A stretch of 38,802 bases of DNA from Thermotogota bacterium (GTDB taxonomy: Bacteria > Thermotogota > Thermotogae > Thermotogales > Fervidobacteriaceae), in assembly GCA_030550315.1 (NCBI GenBank), contig JAUQPP010000009.1, positions 1 through 38,802 of the forward strand, given 5' to 3'. A model generated the notes under the pieces. That model did not search any database. It was not told the DNA's origin and saw only the letters and a program-made list of their open reading frames with translations. The position numbers and the translations under genes are program-made. Shown piece by piece: positions 15,733 through 23,648 of the stretch. Each line of letters opens with the position of its first letter. Position 1 is the first letter of the stretch.

Positions 15733-16956
15733 ATGATTAGATGCAAGCAAAACTTTGTTCTTTTGTTTGCGTTCTTGTTTATGTTTGGAATTTCAATCGT
15801 TCTTGCATCGCCGATAACGTATTACGGCTTTGACGGTAATCCACTCTTGCTACGTGAAGATGGTACAGGATTACTCAGGTTTTCCCTCATTTTTGACGCG
15901 GGTTTGTTCCAAAATTTGTTAACGCTGTCAAATCTCAACGCCCTTTTGAATGAAGAAGTAGTTAAGATTAACAAGGAAACTATGTCCGCAGCTTTGGGAA
16001 ACGGCATCTCGCTGACCGTTCCAGTTGGGGCTGCTATCTACGGTAACCTTAGGATTTCCCAGTTCAACCTCGTACCTTACGTAGCACTTGAAGGTGGATT
16101 GTCAGTTCGGCTCCCCAAAGAACTCTCCGAATTGCTCTTTGGTGATACTTTGGTTGAAACAAACCTGGAAAAAACTATGACGAACTCTTCTATTGGCGAC
16201 CTTAAATTATCTGCGGGCTTTAACGCAATATTCGAGAATTTTTTGGTTGGTTTAAACTTCTTTGTACCGTTACTTTACAGCTACTCCGAAGGTACTTATG
16301 TAAAAGTCAAATACCACTCTTCCGCAGAACCTTCGAGTGCATCGCTAGAATTAAGTACACGCTTGAGTTACCTCTCCGCGATCGATTTACGCAACTTTCA
16401 GGAAACTCCCATCGAACGTTTAATTAATCTAAACAACGCAGGTTTGAATCTCACACTTGGTTATGGTACCAACAGGTTTGGAATCGTCTTGAAGGACCTG
16501 ACGGTGAAGCCGGCAACCGCGGGATATGGCTTTACTACGGGGGTAGATGTTAAATTTGAGTACTCGGCAACGGGTGTGGAGCTCAACACTACAGGGGATA
16601 CAAGAGTTATCGATCCCGTCTTTTTCCAAACAACTGGTGTGGCGATTTCGGATGTTCCGAAACTGAGTGCGTATTACAAAGAAGACGGATTCTTTAGCTG
16701 GGGGGTTAACGGTACACTTGCGCTCGATGGAAGATGGAGCGTAGGAACCTACGCGGGACTCGATTTGAGTATCATCAAGCCATATTATAAGCTCTCCATT
16801 CAAAATGGGTTCTTTGCGCACACGCTCGGTCTGGATTTGAACTTAATGTTGTTTATCATGAATCTGAGTTTTACGTTAACTGCGGATTCCCTCATTCCAG
16901 CCGAAAACTCCACTCCAGGTTTCAAATTATCAATGGACTTTGCTGCGGGTTTTTAA
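15733..16956 (+). CDS. Exported probable beta-barrel outer-membrane protein
   Basis: A 407-residue protein with a signal peptide (MIRCKQNF then a hydrophobic core, cleaved about LASPITYYGF). Mature sequence alternates hydrophobic and polar or aromatic residues with repeated strand-turn patterns, and it ends in a C-terminal phenylalanine (MDFAAGF), as many outer-membrane beta barrels do. I therefore infer an outer-membrane or toga-associated barrel; its function is unknown. The open frame has an upstream GTG at 15724, but ATG 15733 follows TGAGGTGGGG. It lies 10 bases downstream of the lipoprotein gene, and a terminator follows, so the two form a simple two-gene operon. Confidence 0.6.
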   Translation: MIRCKQNFVLLFAFLFMFGISIVLASPITYYGFDGNPLLLREDGTGLLRFSLIFDAGLFQNLLTLSNLNALLNEEVVKINKETMSAALGNGISLTVPVGAAIYGNLRISQFNLVPYVALEGGLSVRLPKELSELLFGDTLVETNLEKTMTNSSIGDLKLSAGFNAIFENFLVGLNFFVPLLYSYSEGTYVKVKYHSSAEPSSASLELSTRLSYLSAIDLRNFQETPIERLINLNNAGLNLTLGYGTNRFGIVLKDLTVKPATAGYGFTTGVDVKFEYSATGVELNTTGDTRVIDPVFFQTTGVAISDVPKLSAYYKEDGFFSWGVNGTLALDGRWSVGTYAGLDLSIIKPYYKLSIQNGFFAHTLGLDLNLMLFIMNLSFTLTADSLIPAENSTPGFKLSMDFAAGF

Positions 16957-16985
16957 AGATTGACGTGGACAGTTTTGAAGAGAGA

Positions 16986-17013
16986 GGGCCCCGTCAACGA
17001 CGGGCCCGTTTTA
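16986..17013 (+). terminator. Intrinsic terminator after the lipoprotein/barrel operon
   Basis: GGGCCCCGTC (16986-16995) pairs with GACGGGCCC (16999-17007) over 9 base pairs with one bulged C and a 3-base AAC loop, followed by GTTTTATT. It lies 30 bases after the stop at 16956. Confidence 0.88.
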
Positions 17014-17039
17014 TTACTCAGTGACTTAAGGTGTATAAT
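17011..17039 (+). promoter_or_regulatory. Probable promoter of mutL
   Basis: A perfect TATAAT (17034-17039) lies 17 bases after a weak -35 (TTATTA, 17011-17016) that overlaps the T-run of the preceding terminator. The predicted transcript would start near 17046, about 60 bases before the mutL start. Confidence 0.55.
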
Positions 17040-17105
17040 TATTTTAGCTAGTTAAGCACAAACCTGAGAAAAACAGGCAGGTTGATGAAAGGTAGCGTGG
17101 TGCAC

Positions 17106-18902
17106 ATGGGAAAAACGAGAATAAAAAGATTACCAGACGAGGTAATATCCAAAATAGCCGCGGGTGAAGTGGTGACAAATCCTGCATCGGTAGTTAAGGA
17201 GCTTGTCGAGAACTCTGTCGATGCTGGAGCTTCCAGGGTTGAAATTCAAATCCGAAACGGTGGAAAATCCTATATCAAAGTTTCGGATAACGGGATTGGA
17301 ATGCCCAAAGAAGAGCTCGCACTTGCGGTGCAAAGATACACCACAAGCAAGATAGAAACCTTGGAGGATATCTACAAAATCACATCTTACGGTTTTAGGG
17401 GAGAGGCACTTGCTTCTATTGCAGAGGTAAGCAGACTTGTCATAACGTCGTCGAATGGGGATGAATCAGCAAGGCTTGAGGTTGTTGGGGGTAAAGTGGT
17501 CAAGTTGAGCGATTTCTTCAGAGAGCGAGGGACAACTGTTGAGGTGTACGACCTTTTCTTCAACGTTCCAGCTCGCAGAAGGTTTCTATCTTCCGAAAAA
17601 GTGGAGACGCGGATGGTCACCGAAATGGTCGAAAGATTCCTCGTCGCCCTTCCATCAGTGGAACTTCTTTACAAAGTTGAGGATGAGGTTGTGTACTTTT
17701 CAGGACCTTCCGGACTTTCGGAGAGGTTCACAACTGTTTTTCCAGAGGTTCGCGAGCTCAGGGAATTTGAAGAAGAAACAGTTTTTGGTAAGGTGAGAGG
17801 GGTTATCTCATCACCTCAGTACTTTAGGAAAAACCGGACAGGTCAGATGTTTTTTGTGAACGGTAGGTTTGTTCTCGACTCACTCCTGAACAGTGCACTT
17901 GAGCGTGGATATGGTGAATCAATTGCCCACGGCGGAAAACCTTACGCGGTACTCTTTTTGGAAATCTCCCCTGACAGAGTTGACGTGAATATCCATCCTC
18001 AGAAGTTACAGGTCAAGTTCTCCGATGCACAGGGTGTTTACAACGAGGTCATTCGGGTTGTGCGGGATCAAGTTCGAAGATTCACTGGTTTCACGATGTT
18101 CGTGGAACGTTCAGCATCGGACTCAAGTTCTGCGGGGGGGCAAATTACTCGCGTTGAGTATGAAGATAGATTCTCAAGCGGTATTAACACAACTGTGAAA
18201 GAAAGTACTAGATTGATAACGGAGAAAGCACCTGATTCCGAGTATTCAAATTTAGATAGTTCGTGGAACATGGATTCGCATATTCGCGAAAATTTAGGTT
18301 CAAAAACCCGTCAGTTTGCGGTGCAACTACCATATCTTTTTGCAGATGAATTCACCAATATCCCGTCGAACTACTTGATTGTCAAGGAACGCTACGTTAT
18401 TTTTGAAGATGCGGATGGACTGGCGATCATGGACTTCCACGCGGCACATGAAAGGTTACTCTTTGAGAAATTCAAAAATCGTGAGTTTTCAACGCAACGT
18501 CTTCTGATTCCTGTGGAACTAAAATTGTCCAAGAGCATGCTCGATACTTTAGTTACTTTAGAAGGTCAACTAAAGGACTTGGGGTTTGACTTCTCGATCA
18601 ACGGTGATGAGGTAAAGGTTATCCAAATCCCGTCTTTGTTGAAAGTTACGGAAATTACAGATGTCCTCATAGAGTTAATCGATGAATATCGCTTACCCTT
18701 CCAAAGGCCGACGAGTATGTTGCACACACTCGCCTCAAAGGCTTGCAAGTCCGCTGTAAAAACCGGCGATAAACTGACCGTGGAAGAAATTAAACAACTA
18801 CTCAAAGAAGTTAAATCCAGAGGCTCTCTCACATGTCCGCACGGAAGACCGATAATCATGAAAATAAAGTTCTCGGAACTAGATAGTTTCTTTGGAAGAT
18901 AA
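17106..18902 (+). CDS. mutL: DNA mismatch repair protein MutL
   Basis: MutL is the ATP-dependent linker and nicking nuclease of mismatch repair. The N-terminal GHKL ATPase shows VISKIAAGEVV, ELVENSVDAGA with the catalytic Glu and Asn, DNGIGM, and TSK-x-(x)n-YGFRGEALASI. The C-terminal half carries the endonuclease site DFHAAHERLLFE (from about residue 443; D-x-HA-x2-E-x4-E with F where most have Q), the ACKSAVKTGD motif and CPHGRP, so it should be a nicking MutL. About 598 residues is normal. ATG 17106 gives the usual family N-terminus, but GTG 17097/17100 or ATG 17085 are possible since the ribosome binding site (AAAGG) is weak and upstream. No mutS is in the window. Confidence 0.95.
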   Translation: MGKTRIKRLPDEVISKIAAGEVVTNPASVVKELVENSVDAGASRVEIQIRNGGKSYIKVSDNGIGMPKEELALAVQRYTTSKIETLEDIYKITSYGFRGEALASIAEVSRLVITSSNGDESARLEVVGGKVVKLSDFFRERGTTVEVYDLFFNVPARRRFLSSEKVETRMVTEMVERFLVALPSVELLYKVEDEVVYFSGPSGLSERFTTVFPEVRELREFEEETVFGKVRGVISSPQYFRKNRTGQMFFVNGRFVLDSLLNSALERGYGESIAHGGKPYAVLFLEISPDRVDVNIHPQKLQVKFSDAQGVYNEVIRVVRDQVRRFTGFTMFVERSASDSSSAGGQITRVEYEDRFSSGINTTVKESTRLITEKAPDSEYSNLDSSWNMDSHIRENLGSKTRQFAVQLPYLFADEFTNIPSNYLIVKERYVIFEDADGLAIMDFHAAHERLLFEKFKNREFSTQRLLIPVELKLSKSMLDTLVTLEGQLKDLGFDFSINGDEVKVIQIPSLLKVTEITDVLIELIDEYRLPFQRPTSMLHTLASKACKSAVKTGDKLTVEEIKQLLKEVKSRGSLTCPHGRPIIMKIKFSELDSFFGR

Positions 18903-18929
18903 CTGAAGATGGAAAAGTACAGCTTGCGT

Positions 18930-18959
18930 TTGACATGGAAGGCTTGTTTTTGGTAGAAT
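18930..18959 (+). promoter_or_regulatory. Probable sigma-A type promoter of tldD
   Basis: A perfect TTGACA (18930-18935) and TAGAAT (18954-18959) are separated by 18 bases. Transcription would start near 18966, with a leader of about 75 bases before the tldD ATG at 19042. Confidence 0.7.
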
Positions 18960-19041
18960 AGTTAGGTAAGCGAATAAATTTCGAACGTGGTTGGTGATGC
19001 GTTGAGCAACTTAATTTGTCAGGAACGGAGGAGGTTTGAGT

Positions 19042-20439
19042 ATGATTGAAAAATTTGACAAGGGGTTAGTTGAGGAACTCCTTGGTACGGTCCTCAGATA
19101 CGGGGGAGATTTTGCCGAAATTTTTGTTGAGGACAGGTACTCGACGGAAATTGAGCTTAGGAATGGTAATGTGGAACAAGCGCGCACAGGTCGGATGTTT
19201 GGTGTTGGAATCAGAGGATTTTTGAGAGATAAGGCGATCTACGCTTACACGAATGACTTGTCGCGCGAGAATCTGCTGCAGGTTGCCAGGAGGGTTGGTG
19301 AAGCACTTGGTGAAGTAAAATTGAAAGATTTCGTTCTGAACTTCGATGTTGCTGAGCTAAAAAACAGACACGTTGCCCTCCTGAAGCCTGAGCAAGTCAG
19401 AAAAGATGTGAAAGTAGGGTACATGAAACGAACCTACGAAGCAGCAAAAAAGTACTCGCCGACCATTGTCCAGGTTCAAGTGAGGTACTGGGATTACGAC
19501 CAAAAAGTTTTGATAGCCAACTCGGAAGGAGTTTACGTAACCGATAACAGAGTGAGAACGCGATTAATGATAACGGCCGTTGCTGCTAAAGATGGTCAGA
19601 TGGAAACAGGGTTTTACGGTCCCGGAGCGGGTATGGGACCAGAGTTTCTCGAACGAATCGATGTTGAGCAGGCAGGTGCAAGGGCGGCACGTATAGCGGT
19701 TAGGATGGTGGATGCCGAACCAGCACCGGCTGGTCGGATGACCGTGGTAATTTCAAACGAATTCGGTGGAGTAATTTTTCATGAAGCGGTAGGTCATGCT
19801 CTCGAAGCAAGTTCTGTGGCACGTGGAATGTCCGTTTTTGCCGGAAAACTTGGACAGCAGATCGCAGCACCGTGCGTGAGTGCTGTTGATGATGCCACTA
19901 TTCCAAACGGCTGGGGTAGTGCGAACGTGGATGATGAAGGTACACCAACGCAGAGAACGTTGCTCATAGAGAATGGGATTCTTAAAGGTTATTTGATAGA
20001 CAAGCTCGGTTCAAGACGCATGGGTATGCCGTCGACAGGTAGTGGGAGACGTCAGGATTACACTTTTGCTCCAACCTCAAGGATGAGTAACACGTTCATA
20101 CTTCCAGGAGATTACCATCCCGAAGAAATAATCGCATCTGTGGAGTACGGACTTTACGCAAAAACGATGGGTGGCGGTTCGGTTAACCCAGCCACCGGCG
20201 AATTTAACTTCGCGGTAAACGAGGGTTATCTAATTGAGGGAGGCAGGATTACGAAACCTGTTAAAGGAGCAACACTCATCGGAAAGGGATTTGAGGTGAT
20301 CCAGAACATCGAGATGGTGGGAAACGATGTGGCAAGAGGACAGGGTATGTGTGGTTCTTACAGTGGAACGATTCCGGCGGATGTGGGACAGCCCACAATA
20401 AAAGTTAGGGATATACTCGTTGGTGGAAGGAATAAGTAG
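19042..20439 (+). CDS. tldD: TldD-type metallopeptidase
   Basis: TldD is the metal-bearing subunit of the TldD/TldE heterodimeric protease, which in other bacteria matures modified peptides (microcin, some RiPPs) and degrades unfolded peptides. The 465-residue product has the central HExxxH zinc motif HEAVGH (residues 247-252) followed by a conserved Glu. It also has the surrounding TldD marks MTVVISNEFGGVIFHEAVGHALEASS and the late GGGSVNPATGEFNFAV strand. The start ATG 19042 lies 7 bases after GGAGGAGG; a TTG at 19036 is rejected. TldE follows 25 bases downstream. I see no precursor peptide or RiPP-modifying gene nearby, so a housekeeping role is more likely. Confidence 0.95.
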   Translation: MIEKFDKGLVEELLGTVLRYGGDFAEIFVEDRYSTEIELRNGNVEQARTGRMFGVGIRGFLRDKAIYAYTNDLSRENLLQVARRVGEALGEVKLKDFVLNFDVAELKNRHVALLKPEQVRKDVKVGYMKRTYEAAKKYSPTIVQVQVRYWDYDQKVLIANSEGVYVTDNRVRTRLMITAVAAKDGQMETGFYGPGAGMGPEFLERIDVEQAGARAARIAVRMVDAEPAPAGRMTVVISNEFGGVIFHEAVGHALEASSVARGMSVFAGKLGQQIAAPCVSAVDDATIPNGWGSANVDDEGTPTQRTLLIENGILKGYLIDKLGSRRMGMPSTGSGRRQDYTFAPTSRMSNTFILPGDYHPEEIIASVEYGLYAKTMGGGSVNPATGEFNFAVNEGYLIEGGRITKPVKGATLIGKGFEVIQNIEMVGNDVARGQGMCGSYSGTIPADVGQPTIKVRDILVGGRNK

Positions 20440-20464
20440 AGATCCTTTATGGGGGTGCCGAAAG

Positions 20465-21793
20465 ATGACAAGGGAATTCGAGATTTTTAAGGATAAAATA
20501 TTCGCTCTTGGTAATGAACGAAAAGTTGATGTGCAAATCATTTGCTTAGCGGAACGCGAGTTCCAGGTCAGGTACCAAAACGGCCAACAGGATCAATACA
20601 CCGATGCAGGTAAATTCAGGGTGCAAGTCCAGGTTCTAAAGGACGGTAAGCTGGGGACTTCCTACACCGAGACGCTGGAAGATCCCGAAAAGGTGTTTAT
20701 GGATGCTCTTGAGAACATATCGATAGTGGATACGGAGGACGTAGAGTACTTCTACGATGGAAGTGGCGACTACCCAGCTATACTGCCTTACGACGGAGCA
20801 TTTGAGAACCTCTCAGTAAAGCAAAGGATTGGATTTATCGAGGAATCCGAGAAAGTAATGAGAAAAGATGAACGTATCATCGGAGATTGGGCGGTTTACG
20901 GTGATAGAAAACGTGAATGGCGTATTACCAACTCTCTCGGACTTGACGTTTCATTTGTAAGTGGTGGCGGGTTTATGTACGCGGTGGCAATTGCAAAAGA
21001 TGTATCTCCTAGGTCTGGCTCTGAGTTCATCTTGGGTAAAAAACCTGAAGATATAGATCCCGTTTTCGTGGGCGAAGGTGCACGTGAATGGGCAGTTAAA
21101 CTCATCGGCTCGAAGTCAGTGAAAAGTGGGAAATATAGGGTAATCCTTTTAAACGAGGTGTTCTCCGATATCCTTGGAATGCTCGTTTCGATGATAAGTG
21201 CTGAAAACGCGCACAAAAATATGTCTCCGTTGAAGGGGAAGATAGGTGAGAAAGTTGCATCTGAAAAACTAACGATAAAAGACCTACCATATCATCCGCT
21301 CAGTATAAGCAACTTGCCGTTTGATACACAGGGTGTGCCAACGAGGGAGAAAATTATCATCGAGAATGGGGTTTTCAAAATGTTCCTCCACAATTTAAAA
21401 ACGGCGAAGAAGGATGGTGTAGAACCGACAGGTAACGCATACGGAACGGCCATCTTACCGATAAATCTCGTGGTTGAACCTGGTGAAAAAACGTTTGAGC
21501 AACTTTTAAAACAACTTGGAGATGGTATCGTTATTATAAACGTTGAGGGATTGCATTCCGGTGCAAATCCAATATCCGGAAATTTCTCTCTGAGTGCTAA
21601 AGGTCTTAGAGTGGAAAATGGAGAGATAACGCACGGTGTAGAGCAGATAACAATATCTGGAAACTTCTTGGAGTTGTTGAAAAACATAGAAGAACTCGGT
21701 ACGGATGTGAGAGCTACAATGGGGATGGCCAGTATCGTTACTCCGTCCGTATTGGTGAGCGAGTTGGATATTGCTGGTGCAATTAAGGAATGA
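20465..21793 (+). CDS. tldE: TldE/PmbA-type protease subunit
   Basis: The partner of TldD, structurally related but without the HExxxH zinc site. The 442-residue product has the PmbA/TldE fold marks: the N-terminal QVRYQNGQQDQ segment, AVAIAKD, a region LNEVFSDILGMLVSMISAENAHK in place of the metal motif, DTQGVPTREKIIIENG, and the C-terminal GIVIINVEGLHSGANPISGNFSLSAKG, typical of the family. The start is ATG 20465, behind GGGGGTG; the open frame reaches 20420 inside tldD but lacks a good site. It forms an operon with tldD and ends 110 bases before the hairpin at 21903. Confidence 0.93.
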   Translation: MTREFEIFKDKIFALGNERKVDVQIICLAEREFQVRYQNGQQDQYTDAGKFRVQVQVLKDGKLGTSYTETLEDPEKVFMDALENISIVDTEDVEYFYDGSGDYPAILPYDGAFENLSVKQRIGFIEESEKVMRKDERIIGDWAVYGDRKREWRITNSLGLDVSFVSGGGFMYAVAIAKDVSPRSGSEFILGKKPEDIDPVFVGEGAREWAVKLIGSKSVKSGKYRVILLNEVFSDILGMLVSMISAENAHKNMSPLKGKIGEKVASEKLTIKDLPYHPLSISNLPFDTQGVPTREKIIIENGVFKMFLHNLKTAKKDGVEPTGNAYGTAILPINLVVEPGEKTFEQLLKQLGDGIVIINVEGLHSGANPISGNFSLSAKGLRVENGEITHGVEQITISGNFLELLKNIEELGTDVRATMGMASIVTPSVLVSELDIAGAIKE

Positions 21794-21861
21794 TAAAAGG
21801 TCGTTTACCACAGATTCTCTTCCTTTACCAGGATTTGGAGTAGCTTAAATAGAATTTGTTG

Positions 21862-21890
21862 TTGAATTCTGATAAGTTAAGTGCTATAAT
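21862..21890 (+). promoter_or_regulatory. Promoter directly upstream of a terminator hairpin, vanZ leader
   Basis: TTGAAT (21862-21867) and a perfect TATAAT (21885-21890) are 17 bases apart. Transcription would start near 21897, and the very strong hairpin begins at 21903, so the transcript would start almost directly with a terminator. The VanZ start lies at 21962. Confidence 0.6.
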
Positions 21891-21902
21891 TTCAAAGTAA
21901 AA

Positions 21903-21934
21903 AAGCCTGTGGCTTGTCCACAGGCTTTATTTTG
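21903..21934. terminator. Strong bidirectional terminator hairpin between tldE and the VanZ gene
   Basis: AAAGCCTGTGG (21903-21913) and CCACAGGCTTT (21919-21929) form a perfect 11-base stem with a CTTGT loop. On the plus strand ATTTT follows. On the minus strand the stem is followed by a run of six T ending in TTTTTTAC, so it is at least as strong in that direction. It can end the tldDE transcript and could also stop minus-strand readthrough from the hydS operon. Confidence 0.85.
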
Positions 21935-21961
21935 AGTCTTGTAATCTAAAACAGGAGGATA

Positions 21962-22522
21962 ATGCCTTTGAGAGACTTTCGAAAAGGCGTTTTGATTTTT
22001 ACACTACTTTTGTTCTTAGCCCTTTGGATAGGTGTTATTTTCTACTTCTCATCCGAGACACCGGAGTGTTCGGCACAACGTTCCGTGTACGTTTACACAA
22101 TTTTGAAGAAGTTGGATACCATTTTGGACTTTTCGAAAACGGAAGCGTTTACAAAACTTGTTTCACTCTTTAGGAAATTGCTGGGTGCTACATCCGAAGT
22201 ATCTACCGTCGAACTTATTCGAAGTAGTGCACATTTCGGATTTTACGCAATTCTCGGGTTCGTCACATCACTACTTTCCTGGTTGTGGAAACGTGATTTT
22301 TTGGTATCGCTACTTGTCGGTACTTCGCTACCGGCGGTTGTGGCTATCTTAGATGAGTTTAACCAAGCATTTCACCGTAGGCAATCAACTGTTGTTGATG
22401 CCTTTGTGGATCTGATGGGGGCGATGTTTGGAACCGTTTTGGCAAACCTAATGATAGCACTAATCGTCCTTCTTGAGTACTTGAAGAGTAAAAGAGGACG
22501 CTTCAAAAATATTCGACCATAA
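21962..22522 (+). CDS. VanZ-family membrane protein
   Basis: A 186-residue inner-membrane protein with about four to five hydrophobic segments (near residues 9-28, 84-100, 108-125, 143-165). The conserved part resembles VanZ-like proteins: SAHFGFYAILGFVTSLL with its histidine, followed by LDEFNQAFHRRQSTVVDAFVDLMGAMFG, in which the acidic and DEFxQ-x-F-x-x-R-x-x-x-x-DAFxD residues are the signature of the family. The role of most VanZ-like proteins is unknown; some affect teicoplanin susceptibility. The start ATG lies just after AGGAGG. It converges on the SpoIIE-type gene, overlapping it by 20 bases. Confidence 0.82.
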   Translation: MPLRDFRKGVLIFTLLLFLALWIGVIFYFSSETPECSAQRSVYVYTILKKLDTILDFSKTEAFTKLVSLFRKLLGATSEVSTVELIRSSAHFGFYAILGFVTSLLSWLWKRDFLVSLLVGTSLPAVVAILDEFNQAFHRRQSTVVDAFVDLMGAMFGTVLANLMIALIVLLEYLKSKRGRFKNIRP

Positions 22523-23648
22523 CAATTTTTCCACGTTCTTCGAGGATCTTTGCAATATCGCGAATAAGTCTGAATTTTAGGGAAATATCGTGTGCAAACA
22601 ACGGGTTTTGATGGGCAGGATTTATGGCCCTACCAACCAAGAAGTGAACAACATCAGCCTCCGTGAGCATATCCACGAGCTTTTGTGCACCCACTCCAAG
22701 TTCTGTTGATTGTCCTTCTAAGTACCTGAACACCTGTGTGAGCGTGATTATACCTTCGGTTACCAAATCAACTCCGTCCATGTAACCAATCGGTGGAGAA
22801 ATTTCAGAAATACTGGAGAAATCAATTTCCACTCTCTTTCCCGTTATCCTTTCCACTATTTGACTCGTCGTTCCTCCACATATAACTCTCTTACCAGGAC
22901 TATTGAAGAGTTTTTCGACAACTATTGTGTCGTCCCCCTTTCGCTCGGGTGGTCCCACCATAACAGTGAGGAACCTTTGTTTCCTGACCTTTATGGCGCA
23001 GAATGTGGCGTCGTCACCTTTGGTACCGTGGTCAAGTAGCGTAGCAAGTCTTACAAGATGGTTCACGATGCTTGGAAGATCCACCTTATTGATGAGCAGG
23101 TTAAGCAGTTCTTTTCTAACGTTTTCCTCACCAAATCCAAATGGAAAACGTTTTGTCCCCATACCGGCTTGAACTATACCGTCTGTCATCATGAAGATTA
23201 CGTCCTCTTCGCGTACTTCGAATCTCGTTTCGAAAATCTTCCTGCCCTCAACGATATCCAAAGTTTTTGGGAGTTCTAAGAACCTGCCTTCCCTGTAGAT
23301 AAGAACTTGCGGAGTGTCATACTCGTATATTACGCATTCTCTTGATAAGTGGTTGACGTAACATGTGGAAAGTGTAGCATAGCTGATACCACGTACCCTG
23401 CAAGTTGGTAAGGTAGAAATAACGGAGCGGAACACCTCGGAGATTGGTATTCCATCAAAAACCATACGTGTGGCAATTGAAGCTGTTAAGGTACTTAAAA
23501 TACTCGCCTTTATCCCACTTCCAAGGCCATCCGAGACACTTACAACGGTTTTTTCCTGACTTCTTTTGAATTTAACCGTATCACCACAAACGTTTTCGCC
23601 AGGCTTATTTTTCTGCGCTAGATGAATTTCACACGTTAGCACTTTCAT
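22503..23648 (-). CDS. SpoIIE-type protein phosphatase (PP2C fold) of the hydS operon
   Basis: A 381-residue cytoplasmic serine/threonine phosphatase. The PP2C-type catalytic metal ligands are visible: GDTV with Asp23, VSDGLGSG with Asp40, MMTDGI and GDDATF. The phosphatase domain spans about residues 1-235. A C-terminal part of roughly 140 residues (RVICGGTTSQIVERI..., IGYMDGVDLVTEGII..., IMVEYF) is a separate, unfamiliar domain with a glycine-rich opening that might bind a ligand. The start ATG 23648 is used here; TTG 23654 and GTG 23651 are possible. It overlaps the end of the hydS-like gene by 20 bases, indicating tight coupling. A role as signalling output of the hydrogenase-like sensor is inferred from context. 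Confidence 0.85.
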   Translation of the reverse strand: MKVLTCEIHLAQKNKPGENVCGDTVKFKRSQEKTVVSVSDGLGSGIKASILSTLTASIATRMVFDGIPISEVFRSVISTLPTCRVRGISYATLSTCYVNHLSRECVIYEYDTPQVLIYREGRFLELPKTLDIVEGRKIFETRFEVREEDVIFMMTDGIVQAGMGTKRFPFGFGEENVRKELLNLLINKVDLPSIVNHLVRLATLLDHGTKGDDATFCAIKVRKQRFLTVMVGPPERKGDDTIVVEKLFNSPGKRVICGGTTSQIVERITGKRVEIDFSSISEISPPIGYMDGVDLVTEGIITLTQVFRYLEGQSTELGVGAQKLVDMLTEADVVHFLVGRAINPAHQNPLFAHDISLKFRLIRDIAKILEERGKIVMVEYF

